Positions 36,985 through 46,217 of a stretch of DNA of 64,000 nucleotides are shown here, in pieces. The first letter of the stretch is position 1. Each line of letters opens with the position of its first letter. Origin of the DNA: Aporhodopirellula rubra (GTDB lineage Bacteria > Planctomycetota > Planctomycetia > Pirellulales > Pirellulaceae). The notes under the pieces are model-generated. The model was not told the DNA's origin. It made no database searches and was given only the letters and a program-made list of their open reading frames with translations. A program made the translations under genes and the position numbers. Location: the NCBI RefSeq assembly GCF_014192335.1, contig NZ_JACHXU010000022.1:62001-126000 (forward strand), read 5' to 3'.

Positions 36985-38193
36985 ATGCGCGTCATTGCAC
37001 CTTTCCAAATTTCTTCGTTGCGGATTGCCCGCGTTGCCCTCAGCGGACTCCTCGTGGGTTCGATCGCTTCGGTAGTAAACGCCCATGAAGGGCATGATCA
37101 CTCGGCATCGCAGCTCACCGCGACTACCAATGCAGCGGAAGCAGCCACCTCGAGCACATTCCAAGTTGGCGACAAAACGTACCGCTGGGAACACCGCGAA
37201 GACTTGGGCAAGATGTCCGACAAAATGATCGCCGCAGCCAAAGGCGGTCTGCACAACAACGCCGACCAAGACCAAAAAACTAACGAGATGGTCACCGTGG
37301 TCAGCCGCTACGGTTTGGTTGCTCTGGATCCAGAGATGAAAGAGTGGAAATTGGTCGACGACCAGGATCCCAAATTTGCTTCGGGGATGAACTCGCACGG
37401 TGCCGATTGCTTCCTGTTCAACGGTGAATCGCTGTGGGCGTTCTCATCGACGAATACGGGCGAAGTCGTGATCTCAAAACGTGGTGAAATTTTGGCGTCG
37501 TTGACCTCTCCCAAAGGTGGCGAGTTTGATGACGAAAAAATTAACGAGTACTACCGAAAGGGTGGCAAATTTGCTCCCTGCGACGTTGTCTTCGCGCCCG
37601 AAGCTCAATCGTTGATCGTCGTGACCGGCTATGCACCCGGCGATTATGCGTTGACGGCCAAAAACGTCGACGGCACATGGAAATGGAGCGGCGCGGCTTG
37701 GGGCGGAAAGACGAATCAAGGTGGACCGTTTTCGACCGCTCACGGCGTCGAAGTGACAAAGATCGACGGAAACGAAGTCGTCGAAGTCGCATCGCGTGCT
37801 CACGGTCGCATTTATGGTTTCACCGCAAGTGGCGAGATGATTCAAATGCCAGGTGCTTTCGACGAGAAGTTCATCCAACTGCCCGCACGATCGAATCCCT
37901 GCAACCTGTCGCTGCACGGCAACGAAATGTTCTTGCCTTTGTTGAATCCATTGGCAGATAGCAACGGAGTGGCTCCCGTGCTGATCGTTTCGGACGGAAA
38001 ACCCGTCGGACGATTGGTGCCCGCCGAGTATGAAGGTCTGAACTACATGCACCACATGCACGGTTTTTGTGCCGTTGAACGTGATGGGAAATTGTTCGGC
38101 ATCGCGCTGTCGTGGCCGAATGGTGGCGAGAACAATAACGGCAAACGCAACGACGGACGAATCGCAATCTTCGAAGCCGTTGCGGCAGAGTAG
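36985..38193 (+). CDS. Secreted propeller-like planctomycete protein with His-rich N terminus
   Basis: The frame is open from 36898, but the ATG at 36985 begins a signal peptide (MRVIAPFQISSLRIARVAL... cleavage after VVNA, residue about 33), giving 402 residues. The mature end starts HEGHDHSAS, which could bind metal. The body reads as repeating strands that recall a beta-propeller: VVSRYGLVALDPEMKEW, VISKRGEILASLTSP, DYALTAKNVDGTWKWSG, GRIYGFTASGEMIQM and GKLFGIALSWPNGGENNNG. No catalytic motif stands out and I do not recognise a family. It lies between two sulfatases and may be part of the same export system. Confidence 0.75.
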   Translation: MRVIAPFQISSLRIARVALSGLLVGSIASVVNAHEGHDHSASQLTATTNAAEAATSSTFQVGDKTYRWEHREDLGKMSDKMIAAAKGGLHNNADQDQKTNEMVTVVSRYGLVALDPEMKEWKLVDDQDPKFASGMNSHGADCFLFNGESLWAFSSTNTGEVVISKRGEILASLTSPKGGEFDDEKINEYYRKGGKFAPCDVVFAPEAQSLIVVTGYAPGDYALTAKNVDGTWKWSGAAWGGKTNQGGPFSTAHGVEVTKIDGNEVVEVASRAHGRIYGFTASGEMIQMPGAFDEKFIQLPARSNPCNLSLHGNEMFLPLLNPLADSNGVAPVLIVSDGKPVGRLVPAEYEGLNYMHHMHGFCAVERDGKLFGIALSWPNGGENNNGKRNDGRIAIFEAVAAE

Positions 38194-38720
38194 TCCGCCG
38201 CACGTACGGTTATTTCGAGAGCGACGCGGCCGATCGCGGGGTCTGAATCCGAAAGAATTCAGACCGTCCAAACCAGGCGAGATCGGCTGTCGTCGTTTGC
38301 ATCGTTTCCGCAAATGAAATTGCGCTGAGGAAGTAACTGCGTTAGCCAGAACGCGGCCCATCTCCGCACTGCTGTCGCCGTCACGATTCTCTCGCCTCTT
38401 CGATTCAATCGTGAGCGAGATCGACCATCTTTGGAAGCATCCTTTTTAATCTTCGCCAGATCGATGCTGGACTCGTCCAAGATGAAGTGTTCTTTCCGGT
38501 TGCTGCAAACCTAGCGTTGGCAGTAGCCGCTCACGCCGAGAACAGAACAGAACTGTCGACACGACTGTTTGAGGGACGGTGGAGCACAACCGAGGGAAGA
38601 ACATCCTGGTATGCTACTGATAAACGTGCTTCTCACATGACTCGAAAGACGGCTCTCGCATCGCTATTTGACAGATAGCTGCTTTTCGAGTCGCCGTGCA
38701 GGTTGCCTCCATCCCCACGA
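38194..38720. other. Intergenic region with a terminator-like hairpin
   Basis: No gene is supported in these 527 bases. GGTCTGAAT (38240-38248) and ATTCAGACC (38257-38265) form a perfect nine-base-pair stem with an eight-base loop, 47 bases after the stop of the preceding gene. It lacks a following T-run but its place suggests transcription ending. The rest shows no clear motif. Confidence 0.45.
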
Positions 38721-40175
38721 ATGTTCGCCATGAAAATCCTCGTCGCATCCATCGTTCTTTCTGTTTCAATTGCGTGTGTTGGTTCAGCTGAAGATCGTCC
38801 CAATATCGTTGTCATCATGGCGGATGACATGGGATACGCGGACACCGGATTCACGGGCGCGACGGACATCCAAACGCCGCATCTCGACGCACTCGCTGCA
38901 TCGGGCGTTGTTTTCACGAGCGGCTATGTGACGCATCCGTATTGTGGTCCGAGTCGTGCGGGATTGTTGACGGGCCGCTACCAACAACGCTTTGGATTCG
39001 AAACGAATCCCGCCTACGATCCGGCGAACCCGTATATGGGACTCGATGTCAACGAACAACTCTTTCCCAAGCGTCTGCAAAAGGTGGGGTACCGTACCGG
39101 GGCGATCGGCAAATGGCATCTCGGCGCGGCCGCGCCGTTTCATCCGAACAACCGAGGGTTTAATTACTTCTACGGGTTCCTTGGCGGTGGTCACGACTAC
39201 TTTACGATCGACCTTCGAAAGCCCGTCAAGGAAGGCTACACCGAAGCACTCGAACGCAACGGAAAGCCTGCCGTTTTCGATGGCTATCTCACGACCGCGT
39301 TGAGCGAGGACGCGGTCGATTTTGTCGAATCCAACAAAGCATCGCCGTTCTTTCTCTACGTCGCCTACAACGCACCCCATGCCCCTTTGCAGGCGCCCGA
39401 TGAAGCGATCGCAAAGTATGCAGACATTGAGGACTCAAAGCGACGACGGTATGCCGCAATGGTTGATGTCATGGACGCCGGAATCGGAAAGATTCTCGAC
39501 GCACTCGAAGAACATGGACTCCGTGACAACACGTTGGTGTTCTTCCTCAGCGACAACGGAGGTCCCCAATCGACCAAGAGCCAGCCCTCGAAATGGAACG
39601 GGTCGTCCAACGGTGATTTCCGCGGCGGAAAGGGCAATCTGTACGACGGAGGTGTTCACGTACCGTTCATCGCGTCGTGGCCGAAACGAATCGCGAAAGG
39701 TTCGGTCTACGAAATGCCTGTTATCTCGCTGGATATCGCCGCAACGGCCGTATCGATCGCCAGTGGTTCCGATCAACCGCCTACGGATCTCGAAGGCGTT
39801 AACTTGATGGGACTACTCTCAAACGCCAATCAAACATCAACTCAGCGATTCCTCTACTGGCGTGATGGCGGGGTGCGTTGGTCCATTTTGGATTCGAATC
39901 GGAACAAACATATTCTCGATAATCCCGGTCGCACGCCTGAGCTGTTTCATTTGTCGACTGACATTTCCGAACAAAATGACCGGATGAACGCAGAGCCTGA
40001 GTTAGCCGAGCAACTGCGACGCGAATGGTTGTCATGGAATCACAGCAACGTGGCCGGCCGTTTGGAACCCTACAAGAACTACCACAAAGAGCGTGACCAG
40101 TTCTTCCTGGATTCCATACCTGAAGGTGCGAAATCGGAAGGCTATCCGGCCACGCCCGTTCCCACGTTCAAATAG
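38721..40175 (+). CDS. Secreted S1-type sulfatase (arylsulfatase-like)
   Basis: From the ATG at 38721 the product has 484 residues; the ATG at 38730 is an alternative. A signal peptide is cleaved near GSA (residue about 23). The first strand [19 protein letters not shown] supplies Asp35 and Asp36. The signature [11 protein letters not shown] has Cys75, Pro77 and Arg79, the commonest form for planctomycete S1 enzymes. [20 protein letters not shown] and [16 protein letters not shown] are all in place. Its length is normal, with no added domain. It converges with the TIM-barrel glycoside hydrolase 36 bases downstream. Confidence 0.93.
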   Translation: MFAMKILVASIVLSVSIACVGSAEDRPNIVVIMADDMGYADTGFTGATDIQTPHLDALAASGVVFTSGYVTHPYCGPSRAGLLTGRYQQRFGFETNPAYDPANPYMGLDVNEQLFPKRLQKVGYRTGAIGKWHLGAAAPFHPNNRGFNYFYGFLGGGHDYFTIDLRKPVKEGYTEALERNGKPAVFDGYLTTALSEDAVDFVESNKASPFFLYVAYNAPHAPLQAPDEAIAKYADIEDSKRRRYAAMVDVMDAGIGKILDALEEHGLRDNTLVFFLSDNGGPQSTKSQPSKWNGSSNGDFRGGKGNLYDGGVHVPFIASWPKRIAKGSVYEMPVISLDIAATAVSIASGSDQPPTDLEGVNLMGLLSNANQTSTQRFLYWRDGGVRWSILDSNRNKHILDNPGRTPELFHLSTDISEQNDRMNAEPELAEQLRREWLSWNHSNVAGRLEPYKNYHKERDQFFLDSIPEGAKSEGYPATPVPTFK

Positions 40176-40211
40176 AACAACCGAATGGACATCTGACGCG
40201 AGTTCCGCGGG

Positions 40212-42725
40212 TCATTCGAGTCTCAACGAAATCGATTCATTGGGAGCTTGATACGATGTCACCCAAACGTGCGGTGTAATCTCGGCACTGCCACCGGCTA
40301 GCCCCAACACGACGACATCAATCTTCTTGCCACGCATGTCGTCGGTGATCGGGAAATAGTGAGTGTCATTGCTCGCTTGGCTTCGCCCCGGATACTCCCA
40401 CGCAACGCATGGGAACGAAGGCGCCCGTTGTGATGCACCGATCCATTTCCCGTCGACCCGCAAGGCCGCGTACGCTTTGTTGGCTCCATGTTTGCCATCA
40501 AGGGCAACACACAAATAGCTGCTCTCGGCGACGTTGTCCGCGATCTCCGTTTCAGCTTGCCAGGCCGCCACGGGAGCTGCCGCACTGAACGGAGCAAAAA
40601 GATTGGTCGCGTGCCACTCGGACGCCGCAATCTTCTCGTCTGCGTTCCACGCTTCAAACTCGGCGACCCGTTCGGGTGCATTCGGAATTCTGACATATCG
40701 GAATCGCATTGCTTCGGGCAGCGTCGCCTCCCACGTGAGGACGTTGGCATCCATCAATTCGCAGGTGCCACCGTTCTGTCCGATGTCCGCGACTCGAGCC
40801 GTTCGCGTTGGCCGGTCAGCTTTCTCAAGCGTGATTGATTTCCACGTGACCAAGTCATCCGACACGTCCGCATTGAGCATTGACGCGGGTTGGTTCATAT
40901 CGGTTGACGGAAACAACGCATCGATCGACAGTCGGTCCACCGCTTCGAGTTTGCCCATATCGACGCGAAGCGATCCGCCGTCGAGACGTTTGTCGCGACC
41001 GTAATGCAATACGCTGAAGAAGGTTTCCGGATTGCCATCGAACAGGTACTTGTCCCAAATCCCCCGCCGCCAAAAAAGTTCTTGATCAAAGAACGCGTCA
41101 CGTGCCGCTTGAACTTGCGGGATCGATGTCGGGCCTGAACGGTGCAGTGACTGAACCTCCAGTGCGTTGTTTTCTGCGCTGAAGCAGGTGGCTTCATACA
41201 ACTGTTGTGCGTCGGACGGGACGTCCACCGGCTCGAGTTTTGTCATCAGTTTGTGCCAGGGCATCGCAATGGGCTCGCCTGGGAATTTCAGCGTTACCTC
41301 ACCGCGGAGGAGATCTTTCGATTCCTCTTCGCCGAGAAACGCACTGCCGAACGAGCGGTGTCCAGGCTTGAGCGAAACGGTTGTCTCGGCACCGGGCATT
41401 CCGAGCAGTTTGATCAAGATCGGTTTGTCCTGTGTGTCTCGGACGACTTCGTAGTCACAGCCGACAACTCCAACTTCTTCACACGGTTTCGTCGTCGCCA
41501 TCATCAGATACGAACGAAAAGGTGGAACCTCCACCGCCACGCTCTGGCCGTGATCGAACGTGCCTAGGATTCGTTCCGAGGGATGGTAACGCCGCACCTC
41601 AACAGGTCCGTCATCGGTGAGACCGATCTCCTCATCGAGTTTGACCTTGTAGGTCACTGGGCTCCACGAAAGGTTTCGCAGCGTGATGAAGCGAGTCGAC
41701 TCATCACCCCGTGCGACCGCATTGCTTCCATATGTTTCGGGGAGCACCATGCCGTTGACCAAGATCTCTCGGTTACGGAAATGAAGGTTGAAGATACGGC
41801 TCAGCTTCGCGAATTCGTCATCTCGGAGGAGCCATGGGTTTCCGTAGATTTCGGGAGCGAGGATCAGGCTGCGGTTGAATCCCTGCAGCACGAGATCGTC
41901 TTCCCAAAAATCGAGACACGACGAGATACAGACACCATGGTCCTCGGTGAGACGTTGAAGCCCGGGTGGCAATCCGCGTGACAATGCACCGGCTCGGTTA
42001 TGCGGTGCGGTCGTCTGATTTCGCATGTGGACGTCGATGTAGGTTTCCGCACCGCCCCAAAGAAACGTCGTCGCATGCGGTTTTGCCACACCGAGATTGA
42101 GCCGGTGGTTGAGAACAACGAGATCCGGTGCGTACTTCCGGCATTCGGTCATCGCTTTGGCAAAACTCGTCTGTTTCTCGTCTCGCAATTGCGTGCAAAC
42201 GGCATCAAATTTGAAAAGCTGTAGACCGTAGTCACGACAAAGGCTCACTAAGAGATCAATGCGTGCCTGTTCCTCTTCGGGGGTGTTTCCGAATCCATCA
42301 GGACCGCCCCAAAGTCCAAGGCGGCAAGAGAATGATTTCGCGAGACCGCCGATTTCGTCCCAGCCGTTTGGAAACTGACGGTTGAACCTGTCGCTCTGCA
42401 TGTTCCCGTAGTAGTTGGCGCTGTCGATGTTGCCCGCATCCCAGGCATAGATGCCGAGGTTCATGCCGTATTCATCATGCAACCACTTAAAGAACTCCAA
42501 ATTGGTAAGAGTCTGTGACTCGGTCGATCCTTCGTTGGTGTTATTGATCCACGAAAAGTACTGCGGGATCGATGGAGTCTTTTCAGTAATCGTTCCGTAG
42601 ACGGATGCGTCTTTGGCCGCGTCGCCTGCGTTGCGAGTTCCATCGACGGGGCTCTCTGCACGAGCCGGTCCTATCACCATCATCATGGCTACGTAAGTGA
42701 AAATGAATCTCTTCAGAAGTTTCAT
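40212..42725 (-). CDS. Secreted TIM-barrel glycoside hydrolase, clan GH-D-like, with C-terminal beta domains
   Basis: The 837-residue product has a signal peptide (cleavage after ARA, about residue 23). Residues about 55-300 look like a TIM barrel: FFKWLHDEYGMNLGIYAWD, RLGLWGGPDGFG, then GLQLFKFDAVC with Asp174 in the place of the nucleophile of GH27/GH36 enzymes, DLVVLNHRLN, and SSCLDFWEDDL as a candidate acid/base strand. A beta-sandwich follows (LRNLSWSPVTYKVKL). Residues about 560-690 (RVDMGKLEAVDRLSID, VTWKSITLEKAD, MRFRYVRIPN) look like an F5/8 type C carbohydrate-binding domain, and another beta domain ends the protein. Resemblance to alpha-galactosidases is by motif only. It would be the exo-acting partner to GH16. 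Confidence 0.72.
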   Translation of the reverse strand: MKLLKRFIFTYVAMMMVIGPARAESPVDGTRNAGDAAKDASVYGTITEKTPSIPQYFSWINNTNEGSTESQTLTNLEFFKWLHDEYGMNLGIYAWDAGNIDSANYYGNMQSDRFNRQFPNGWDEIGGLAKSFSCRLGLWGGPDGFGNTPEEEQARIDLLVSLCRDYGLQLFKFDAVCTQLRDEKQTSFAKAMTECRKYAPDLVVLNHRLNLGVAKPHATTFLWGGAETYIDVHMRNQTTAPHNRAGALSRGLPPGLQRLTEDHGVCISSCLDFWEDDLVLQGFNRSLILAPEIYGNPWLLRDDEFAKLSRIFNLHFRNREILVNGMVLPETYGSNAVARGDESTRFITLRNLSWSPVTYKVKLDEEIGLTDDGPVEVRRYHPSERILGTFDHGQSVAVEVPPFRSYLMMATTKPCEEVGVVGCDYEVVRDTQDKPILIKLLGMPGAETTVSLKPGHRSFGSAFLGEEESKDLLRGEVTLKFPGEPIAMPWHKLMTKLEPVDVPSDAQQLYEATCFSAENNALEVQSLHRSGPTSIPQVQAARDAFFDQELFWRRGIWDKYLFDGNPETFFSVLHYGRDKRLDGGSLRVDMGKLEAVDRLSIDALFPSTDMNQPASMLNADVSDDLVTWKSITLEKADRPTRTARVADIGQNGGTCELMDANVLTWEATLPEAMRFRYVRIPNAPERVAEFEAWNADEKIAASEWHATNLFAPFSAAAPVAAWQAETEIADNVAESSYLCVALDGKHGANKAYAALRVDGKWIGASQRAPSFPCVAWEYPGRSQASNDTHYFPITDDMRGKKIDVVVLGLAGGSAEITPHVWVTSYQAPNESISLRLE

Positions 42726-43247
42726 GGAATGCTATGTGGGATGGTGAAAGGGGGCGAACGATCGAGTCACATCCCGACAGAGTAGCACGTCGAAGAGCGG
42801 CTGAAATACCATTGCCGCCACGTTCGTTCAAAAGACTTTGGCGCTGTGCGCAGACACGCACCAGCGTTGACATCGAGGCACAACCGAGTGAGAAGCTTGC
42901 ACAAACAACCACTCGCGCGAGTGTCGTGGCAGACTCGGTTTGTTTCAATGCGAGATGGAACGTGTTCCGGCTAAGGAACGGCCACAACGTGAAGTGCATA
43001 GACGGGCTGGATTCGGAGGCGGCAAACGCGTCGGTTCAATCGACGCGATGGAAGTATGTTCCGACCTCAAAGGCGTTGTCACCACCAAATGAATACGCCT
43101 CGCCCCAGATAGATCGTCCGGCCCCTTATTCTGCCAGCACCCCGAAAATTCTCCCCCTTGTTCTCGCATTGTGATGAGCGAACGAGCACGTCGCATCTAA
43201 TGCAACATGCGTATCCGAGCGAGAACGACAACGCCCCGATGACCGGT
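42726..43247. other. Intergenic region, nothing recognised
   Basis: These 522 bases lie between the start of the TIM-barrel gene and the end of the HxlR gene. Open frames on both strands have no start signal, composition or motif to support them. I see no clear hairpin or repeat. Confidence 0.4.
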
Positions 43248-43658
43248 TCACGTGTTAGGATTTTCTGCCTTGAGCGATTCGGCATCGTGCCGTGCCGCGA
43301 TCAACTTCATCGCATGTTGCTCACCCCAATCCTTGAGCGCGTGCAGGATCGGTTCGAGTGATCTGCCTTCCTCGGTGAGTTCGTATTCGACGCGCGGTGG
43401 CACCTCGGCATAAACAATTCGATTCACCAGCCCACCTGCCTCCAGGTCCCGCAGTTGCTTGGTCAGCATTCGCTGAGTCACGCAACCGACAAGGCGTTTC
43501 AATTCGCTAAACCGGACCCGGCCGTCGAGCAGATAGAACAAGATGATGCCTTTCCATTTCGCGCCGATCAGCTCGAGCGTCGCCTCGACGGGACACGCGG
43601 GTAACTCATAGTTGACGTGGCGAGCCGCTTTCGGCGTCTTTTCTTCATTAGTATCCAT
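43248..43658 (-). CDS. HxlR-family winged-helix transcriptional regulator
   Basis: The ATG at 43658 gives 136 residues of standard HxlR length: [23 protein letters not shown], then [30 protein letters not shown] (the recognition helix) and a wing with [19 protein letters not shown]. The conserved cysteine (in ACPVEATL) is the one that senses quinones or electrophiles in HxlR members such as YodB. It is divergently transcribed from a monooxygenase and an SDR, 276 bases away, so these are its likely targets. A longer frame to 43787 adds a stretch with no regulator features. Confidence 0.93.
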   Translation of the reverse strand: MDTNEEKTPKAARHVNYELPACPVEATLELIGAKWKGIILFYLLDGRVRFSELKRLVGCVTQRMLTKQLRDLEAGGLVNRIVYAEVPPRVEYELTEEGRSLEPILHALKDWGEQHAMKLIAARHDAESLKAENPNT

Positions 43659-43934
43659 TGTGTGCCTACGTGTCTTTGTTGTGCGTACTTGCTCGATGGC
43701 GTTGTATGCATAGTATCTCAGCGGGCAAAGTGTTTTGCAATGCCGACGCTCGCGAGGCGATGACTGAGATAGCGATTTACTCAGCATTCAATCTGCCGAT
43801 CTACCGAAAATTTCCTGCGGTTGTTTCCACGACGAACGAGCATCCTCGTCGCAACCGGTTGACGAAACACTCGACGCCAATTCGGATGTCGTCGTCTCGA
43901 TAACTGACGATGCACTCTGCAGGAAAATGATCGA
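43659..43934. promoter_or_regulatory. Divergent control region of the HxlR module
   Basis: The region between the HxlR gene and the monooxygenase has a perfect inverted repeat TATCTCAG (43714-43721) and CTGAGATA (43764-43771), arms about 42 bases apart. These could be two half-sites for the HxlR regulator. AGGA at 43920-43923 is a modest ribosome binding site for the ATG at 43935. Confidence 0.35.
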
Positions 43935-44225
43935 ATGTCAAAACTCACCATCATCGCAAACATCACCGCCAAAGAAGACAAAATCGATTTTGTGAAGTCG
44001 GAACTGGAAAAGCTGATCTCGCCTACCCGAGCGGAGAACGGCTGCATTCGATACGACTTGCATCACGACAATGAAAGCCCGGCACATTTCCTGTTCTATG
44101 AAAATTGGGAGAACCGAGAGCTTTGGTTGGCACATACCGAGACTCAACACTTCCACGACTTTGTTGCGGCAACGGAAGGCTCCATCGAAACGATCACCGT
44201 TAACGAAATGACGTTGATCGCATAA
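43935..44225 (+). CDS. Antibiotic-biosynthesis-type monooxygenase (YgiN-like quinol monooxygenase)
   Basis: The 96-residue product has the dimeric alpha/beta-barrel (ABM) pattern: KLTIIANITAKEDKIDFVKSEL, TRAENGCIRYDLHHDNESP, HFLFYENWENRELWLAHTETQHF. The ENGCIRYDL and YENW motifs are hallmarks. Members oxidise quinols or use cofactor-free oxygenation of aromatic substrates, and many protect against electrophiles. It starts the operon with the SDR 115 bases downstream and is divergent from the HxlR gene, which probably represses it. Confidence 0.92.
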   Translation: MSKLTIIANITAKEDKIDFVKSELEKLISPTRAENGCIRYDLHHDNESPAHFLFYENWENRELWLAHTETQHFHDFVAATEGSIETITVNEMTLIA

Positions 44226-44340
44226 GCACTCTCCGAACGCATGGGACGGGATACCGCGACGATCAAGTCCAACTAATTCGGTTCTGTTCGAACAGGCATT
44301 CCGCCCGGACGAACCGTTCCATCACGCCAAAGAGTTCACA

Positions 44341-45171
44341 ATGAAAAAGCGAATCCTGATTACCGGCGCCACATCGGGCATTGGATTTGAAACCGCGAAG
44401 TCACTTTTGTCTCTCGGTCACCATGTGATGTTGCATGGGAGGAATGCCGAGAAACTCGCCAACGCGGTGAGCGACATCGGAACGCCCTCTTACGGTGGCA
44501 GCGTCGAAACGATCGCGGCCGATCTTTCTCGATTGGCTGACGTTGACAAACTGGCCGTGGACGTGCTGGAACGATGCGACCATCTCGATGTGCTGATCAA
44601 CAACGCTGGAATTTACAAAACATCACAAACGATCGCGTCGGATGGAATCGACGTCCGCTTTGTCGTTAACACGATTGCTCCGTATTGGTTAACACGGCGA
44701 CTGCTCCCACTCATGAACGGAGACGGGCGTGTGGTCAATGTTTCGTCGGCTGCGCAGGCTCCCGTTAATCTCGCGGCATTTTCGGAGCCCGTGCCACTCG
44801 ATCACAACGCAGCGTACGCCCAAAGTAAACTCGCGTTAATGATGTGGTCACGTGAACTGGCCACGACGCTGGGAGAGAATCAGCCGCTGGTGGTTTCCGT
44901 GAACCCCGGATCTTTGTTGGCTACCAAGATGGTCAACGAAACATTCGGAATCCCGGGCAGCGATGTGATGATCGGGGCGGACATTCTGACGCGAGCAGCG
45001 GTTTCCGATGAGTTCGCCGACGCGTCAGGAAAATATTATGACAACGACAGCAAGCGTTTCGGGACACCCCATCCCGATGGCTTGGATTCGCATTTGAGCC
45101 GTCAAGTCATCGAAGCCATGGACGCGTTTCTGGCGAGCAAAGGAATCGCGATTGCAAAGGTATCGGCATAA
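44341..45171 (+). CDS. Short-chain dehydrogenase/reductase
   Basis: The 276-residue product is a classical SDR. The NAD(P)-binding motif is TGATSGIG (residues 8-15), NNAG is at 87-90, the catalytic Ser is in VVNVSSAAQ (135 or 136), and the YxxxK pair is Tyr159 and Lys163 (YAQSK). The arginine in HGRNAEK after the second strand suggests NADPH preference. Its substrate is not evident; many SDRs in HxlR operons reduce quinones or carbonyl compounds. It converges with hflC. Confidence 0.93.
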   Translation: MKKRILITGATSGIGFETAKSLLSLGHHVMLHGRNAEKLANAVSDIGTPSYGGSVETIAADLSRLADVDKLAVDVLERCDHLDVLINNAGIYKTSQTIASDGIDVRFVVNTIAPYWLTRRLLPLMNGDGRVVNVSSAAQAPVNLAAFSEPVPLDHNAAYAQSKLALMMWSRELATTLGENQPLVVSVNPGSLLATKMVNETFGIPGSDVMIGADILTRAAVSDEFADASGKYYDNDSKRFGTPHPDGLDSHLSRQVIEAMDAFLASKGIAIAKVSA

Positions 45172-45246
45172 GCATCGCGACCGAAACCGCGAAGACTCGG
45201 AAATAAAACCTCGTCTCCGCCGTTGAACCTGCAACGCGCAGGCGGA

Positions 45247-46215
45247 CTATTCGCTGCTCGTTGGATTGACATTTTTCAGGAATTTGAAAATATCACTGTC
45301 CGTGGTCATGACCATCGTACTGTCGCCGCCGAGCATTTCCTGATACGTCTCCATCGTCTTAATGAACGCATAGAAATTTACTGATTCTTCGCTCTGGTTA
45401 TACGCCGATGCGTAGATTTCCGTCGCCTTGGCGTCCGCGGCCCCTTGGACTTGCTGCACGCGTTTGTAGGCCTGTGATTCAATCTCGAGCAGATCACGTT
45501 CTTTCTTACCGATGATCTTGGCCGCTTCGCCTTCGCCTTCGGAGCGGAAGCGTTCAGCGATCTGTTGGCGTTCGCTGATCATTCGATCGTAAATGCGTTG
45601 TTGAACGCTCTCGTTGTAGTTGATCCGTTTGAAACGCACGTCGAGCAGTTCGATTCCAAAATCGGTGAGCTTCACCGCGGCTTTGTCAAAGATCTCTTGC
45701 TCGATACGAGCGCGTCCTTTGGAAATCGGATACAACACACCGACGTTACCCGGAGCGTCGACGAGAACCGCATCGCGGGCCGGTTCACGATCTTTGGTCG
45801 TTCGGATGACTTCGATCAGTTTGTGCTTTGCGATCGCGTTACGTGTTTCGCTGCCGAGAATGTCATCGAGCCGTGACTGGGCGCTCCGTTCATCCCGCAA
45901 ACGTAAGAAGAACTGCTTCGCGTCGTTGATCCGCCAACGGCCGAACGTATCGACCACGATATACGTTTTATCTTTGGTCGGCATTTCATTGGGACGACCA
46001 TCCCATTCGAGGATCCGCTTTTCAATGCTGGTTACCTCTTGGATGAACGGGGTTTTGAAATGCAGCCCGGCTTCGCCGATCGGATCACCGACGGGTTTCC
46101 CGAACTGCGTGATGATGACTTGCTCGGTTTCGTTAACCGTGTAGGACGCGTTGTAAAGTAAAAACAATGCAAGCACGCCCGCCGCAATCAGTGCGGGGAG
46201 GGGAAGATTTTTCAT
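45247..46215 (-). CDS. hflC: FtsH protease modulator HflC (SPFH/band 7 protein)
   Basis: The 322-residue product has an N-terminal membrane helix (residues 5-24) and the SPFH domain: VNETEQVIITQFGKPVG, AGLHFKTPFIQEV, EIRILEWDGRPNEMPTKDK-type sequence (KRILEWDGRP), SRLDDILGSETRNAIAKH, and the C-terminal EGEGEAAKIIGKKERDLLEIESQAYKRVQQVQGAADAKATEIYA region. This order is HflC. With HflK it forms a large periplasmic-side cage around FtsH that limits protease access to membrane proteins. It begins two bases after the hflK stop, in one operon. Confidence 0.95.
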   Translation of the reverse strand: MKNLPLPALIAAGVLALFLLYNASYTVNETEQVIITQFGKPVGDPIGEAGLHFKTPFIQEVTSIEKRILEWDGRPNEMPTKDKTYIVVDTFGRWRINDAKQFFLRLRDERSAQSRLDDILGSETRNAIAKHKLIEVIRTTKDREPARDAVLVDAPGNVGVLYPISKGRARIEQEIFDKAAVKLTDFGIELLDVRFKRINYNESVQQRIYDRMISERQQIAERFRSEGEGEAAKIIGKKERDLLEIESQAYKRVQQVQGAADAKATEIYASAYNQSEESVNFYAFIKTMETYQEMLGGDSTMVMTTDSDIFKFLKNVNPTSSE

Positions 46216-46217
46216 GT

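Noticed and set aside
42734..43174. A 146-residue open frame in the gap before the HxlR gene
   Set aside because: No ribosome binding site, unusual composition and no recognisable motif; a second frame on the other strand competes with it.
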